From contig NC_030857.1 in assembly GCF_000208745.1 (NCBI RefSeq), positions 15,346,687-15,410,686 of the forward strand: 64,000 nt of DNA, in the 5' to 3' direction. The translations under genes were made by a program, and so were the position numbers. The first letter of the stretch is position 1, and each line of letters starts with the position of its first letter. Below the pieces are notes generated by a model. That model ran no database searches and was not told the DNA's origin. It was given only the letters and a program-made list of their open reading frames with translations. Positions 60,820-64,000 of the stretch are shown piece by piece. The stretch comes from Theobroma cacao. Taxonomy: Eukaryota; Streptophyta; Magnoliopsida; Malvales; Malvaceae.

Positions 60820-63800
60820 TGTAATGACCGCTCCTCAATCGCTACCGGTGTCCGAGACCTCCGGGAAAGACCTGCCAAGTCTCGGACAAGCCTTACTAGA
60901 AATACCCGTTAGTTCACTATATACAATCACCATTCTATATTGATACTTTAAACAATATACTTCCGGGTCATGATTTGAACCATAAACATTATAATCAATT
61001 CAACCTTTAAATTATTTTTCATAAATATATACATTGAAATCCACAATCTCCAATTTAATTCTTATATCAAAACCATTATCCGACTACAACATGATAAACA
61101 AAGTGTTACGACTCGACCTCTAACAGCGGAGTGACACGGAATGGAAGGCTAAGAGGTGCAGTTACCTACACTGTAGTAAGTGTCGGAGTGCTGAACCATG
61201 CACTGGAGGTTTGCTTATCTGCAAAAAGGAAATAAATGAGTGAGTCTCACAGACTCAGTGAGTAGGGTGTAGATGGAAAACAAGCATCACGCAGATAATT
61301 TTTAATATTAAAATGCAGGATTATAAAAGCCATTTATTTCAAACAGAAGTTTGTGCCTTATATGAAAAACCGAGAATTTCTTATGCATTGTAATCATTTC
61401 AAGTGGTAAATCAACCAAGGCAGATAAAAGTTTCCACCCAGAAACAAATCAATAAAATTGGGCAAGCTCCCACGAAATCAAATATTAATCAGGATTATAG
61501 ACAATTCACAATTTGCCTCGTACGCTAGAGGTAAAATTCATATAACAGTAAAACCAGGGGAGTTGCAAAAAATTGTATAATTTCTTTTTCACCATGTAAA
61601 GAATTACGAGTTTGGAAACCCAAAGAGATTTTAATCTCGAGTAGGAAATCAAATAAAATCTGTGGTCCCGCTACCACGTAATAATATCTGGGAGCCTTGC
61701 TCCATCAGATCCCACATGCCATGACAGTCTCAACGATGTTAGCCGACATCAGAGAATCAAGCGGTCGCAACCGCGTAATCATCTGGTGGCCTAGCCACGC
61801 ATACATAGATCATAGGCTGTGGCCCCCGCCACGCCTAACTGCTTGTAGACGACCCAAGGGTTCTCTAGATAGAGCTCGCTCGTGCATGATGGTCACACTT
61901 AACCGAAGTGACAGCCGGCCTACTCTCGAATCTCTTAATTTGTAAAACCATTTTTGAAATTGTGTTATGTCCTTAAAAGCTCGTCTCAAAATTTTTTCCA
62001 AAGCATTCAACACAGGGTATGATAAAATCCGTTATCATTTTCATCAAATAAAATTTGTGCATGAATTTCGAAATAACTCGCATGGTGAATAACATTATAA
62101 TCATGAATGCACATTGCACAAATATATAAGGCATATTTTTTATATAAATCATCTTAAAAAGCTTGTCTCCGATTTAAAACACTTTACGTATAATTTATAC
62201 ATATATATTCAAAACACGTTTGAAAAATCATAGCAATCACAAATTTTCTAGAATTCTACCAACTCATGCTTTCCACAATTTTTGCATGTAAAATAAACTA
62301 TATGTGTGTATATATATATATAGACATAATTACGAAAATTTTAAAATAGACACCCTTACTCACTTCATAATAGCGGGATACTACGTCACTATTTCTACTT
62401 GTCGGTCATTCGTTACTTCTTTCAGCATGCCATTATAGTGCACTATCTTTACTTTGGCACTTCCTAGCAACAATCCAAACTTAATATATTTAGTGCATCA
62501 GTTCCACTTCTATTTCTCATTCTATCATGAATCCATATTCAACTAACTAACATCTTAAAACATTTTTACTAAAATTACTTATATCCTTTGCTCACGTAAT
62601 TCTTTAGATTATAAACATCAGCAACTTATTTATGATATTAAGTGCCTACTTCAACCTTTCTAAGCAACTTCTGTCTAAATCCATCTTATATTTTCATAAT
62701 ATTAACCACATTTACGGCAACCACAATCATTTCAAATCTACTCAATTATTTCTAATTTTCACCCACATTATTCCTCTTTATTCCTTCCAAATAATATACC
62801 ATGCAACTTAACACTTCCAACTAACTTATGCAAATAGATTCCTCTGACAACAATAATTCCTTACAATGAACCATTTTCAAATTTCTTAACTATACTTAAA
62901 ATATTATTCATTCATTTCATATTTTCTTCTTTGCTTTAATCCTATGAGATACCATAAAAGAATTTTTAAATGTTGTATTAAAGCAACTTAAATTTACTTC
63001 ATATCACCAGTAACCAAAGTTTAGTTAAACAAGATGGACTAGCCTTCAAACAGTCCAATTTCACAACAAACCTATGGAAAAGAGCAAAGCAATTTTACCA
63101 AATTGGGCTAAGTTAGCCCAAATCTCCACCTTTCTTTTCTTTCTCTTTTTCTTCCTTCACCAGATCTCTTTCTCACCCTTTGCTGCAGCCTTCATCCTTC
63201 CTCCTTCAACCGACAGCAACTCAGCCTCCTTTTTTCTCCTTAAACTGGCAGTAACTCAGCCCCCATTTTCCTCCTTAAACCGGCAACAAATCGGCCCCCT
63301 TTTTCTTTCTTAATCCGGTAGCAACTCAACTCTTTCCTCTTTCCAAAAATCGATCACCACAAGTCCAGCTTTCTCTCTTTTCCTTCCTTTCTTTCTTTTT
63401 TCCTCGGCTTGGTAGACTTTCCTTCTCTCTCTCGAGTTCCTAACTGTCTAAACCACTCTCTTCCTTTTTCTTTCCTCAAATGGCTGGCCCCTACCTTTAA
63501 TACACATGCTAAAAAAATGTTTTGACTCCTTGTTCCTTTTTCTTGTCTTTAGATCGGTTGATGCAAGCAAAATAAAAATGAATGAATTTTTTTATTTTAT
63601 GGGTTGCATTTTTTGGGGGAGAAAGTCGATAAGCATTGTCATATCCCCATCTCTTTCTCTCTTTTTTTTTATTTCATTTCTTCCTTCATTACTTCATTGG
63701 CCGCCCCCCCCCCCCTCCTCATCCTTTTTTCTTTTTCTTTTTCACTTTGGCCGACCCCTACATCCTTCAAACATATCCTTTAAAATGGCTTTGACTTTTC

Positions 63801-64000
63801 TTCACCATTCCACTATTTTCTCATCTTTTCTCTTCCATTTCCTTTCATGGGTGGATTGCCCACAACTTATTAGCTCTTTGACTTTTCTTCATTGAACTTT
63901 ATGTGCTAAAATTACAAAGTTAAAGTTTTGAATTCTTTTCCACCCGCCACATGCATTTCCACACTTTTTCCTTGATCCTTTATGCCATGCAATACCTTTT
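60820..64000. mobile_element. Left part of a large TG...CA element (solo LTR or non-autonomous LTR element), runs off the window
   Basis: It starts TGTAATGACC directly after CTCAA (60815-60819). TGTAAyrmCC ends are typical of plant LTR retrotransposons. No gag or pol sequence is seen in 3.2 kb; open frames are short. It includes 'gagtgagtctcacagactcag', a hairpin-prone phrase (about 61236-61260), GC-rich patches (61700-61930), and pyrimidine-rich DNA (63110-63890). Its end at 63810-64000 matches 47455-47640, so about 600 bases should remain beyond the window, giving a length near 3.8 kb. Confidence 0.6.
63200..63335. repeat. 35-bp minisatellite, four units, inside the large element
   Basis: Four units of 'ctcctt.aaccggcagcaactcagcc'-type sequence are phased exactly 35 bases apart (reference C at 63210, 63245, 63280 and 63315), with substitutions only. 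Confidence 0.8.

Noticed and set aside
61697..61945. 82-residue frame in the GC-richer patch of the LTR-type element
   Set aside because: No recognisable domain, no matching frame in context, and an antisense frame of similar length overlaps it.
63506..63895. 129-residue plus-strand frame rich in Phe, Ser and Pro
   Set aside because: It lies in pyrimidine-rich repeat DNA of the LTR-type element, with a poly-C run; composition explains the open frame.

Overview
This window is nuclear DNA from a flowering plant, most likely a eudicot; I cannot name the species. It has intron-containing genes with GT-AG junctions, very AT-rich intergenic DNA, remnants of Ty3/gypsy, hAT and Mutator-like elements, and two assembly gaps (24284-24411 and 46780-47328).

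The left part (1-17.2 kb) is mostly single copy. It holds a fold-back repeat at the edge, a tentative first exon of a minus-strand gene (3938-4092), a MITE-like element, and a well-supported three-exon gene for a CLASSY-type SNF2 helicase-like protein (8650-15109), the chromatin factor that guides Pol IV in RNA-directed DNA methylation. Its 3 kb first intron carries old tandem repeats.

At 17291-22349 lies a two-exon gene for an acidic, single-pass membrane protein. Its layout resembles ATG8-interacting proteins: an N-terminal WEVL motif and a WWK...TM...basic C-terminal region. The 4 kb intron contains a gutted Ty3/gypsy element on the minus strand.

From about 19 kb to 61 kb the window is a patchwork of segmental duplications on the plus strand. 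The repeated cassette is [gypsy remnant / last exon of the ATI-like gene / upstream DNA / WSD-type wax ester synthase-diacylglycerol acyltransferase gene / 3' flank with a Mutator-like element]. There are five WSD copies. Only the last (55765-58535) is complete and open (498 aa, HHxxxDG at 168-174). The first (25086-27558) is open from exon 2 onward but has lost exon 1 to a hAT insertion. The third (40178-42938) has a stop, a frameshift and a broken splice acceptor. The other two (32639-33707, 54176-54387) are fragments that share one ancestral deletion. Two detached, decayed copies of the ATI-like last exon lie at 29893-30024 and 51967-52097.

The right end (60820-64000) is the left part of a large TG...CA element. 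Its matching right end appears at 47329-48244 with the same CTCAA target sequence, which points to rearrangement or misassembly. I see no tRNA, rRNA or CRISPR. The best candidate for unusual biology is the birth-and-death WSD array, together with the reuse of a hAT target-site duplication as a splice acceptor.
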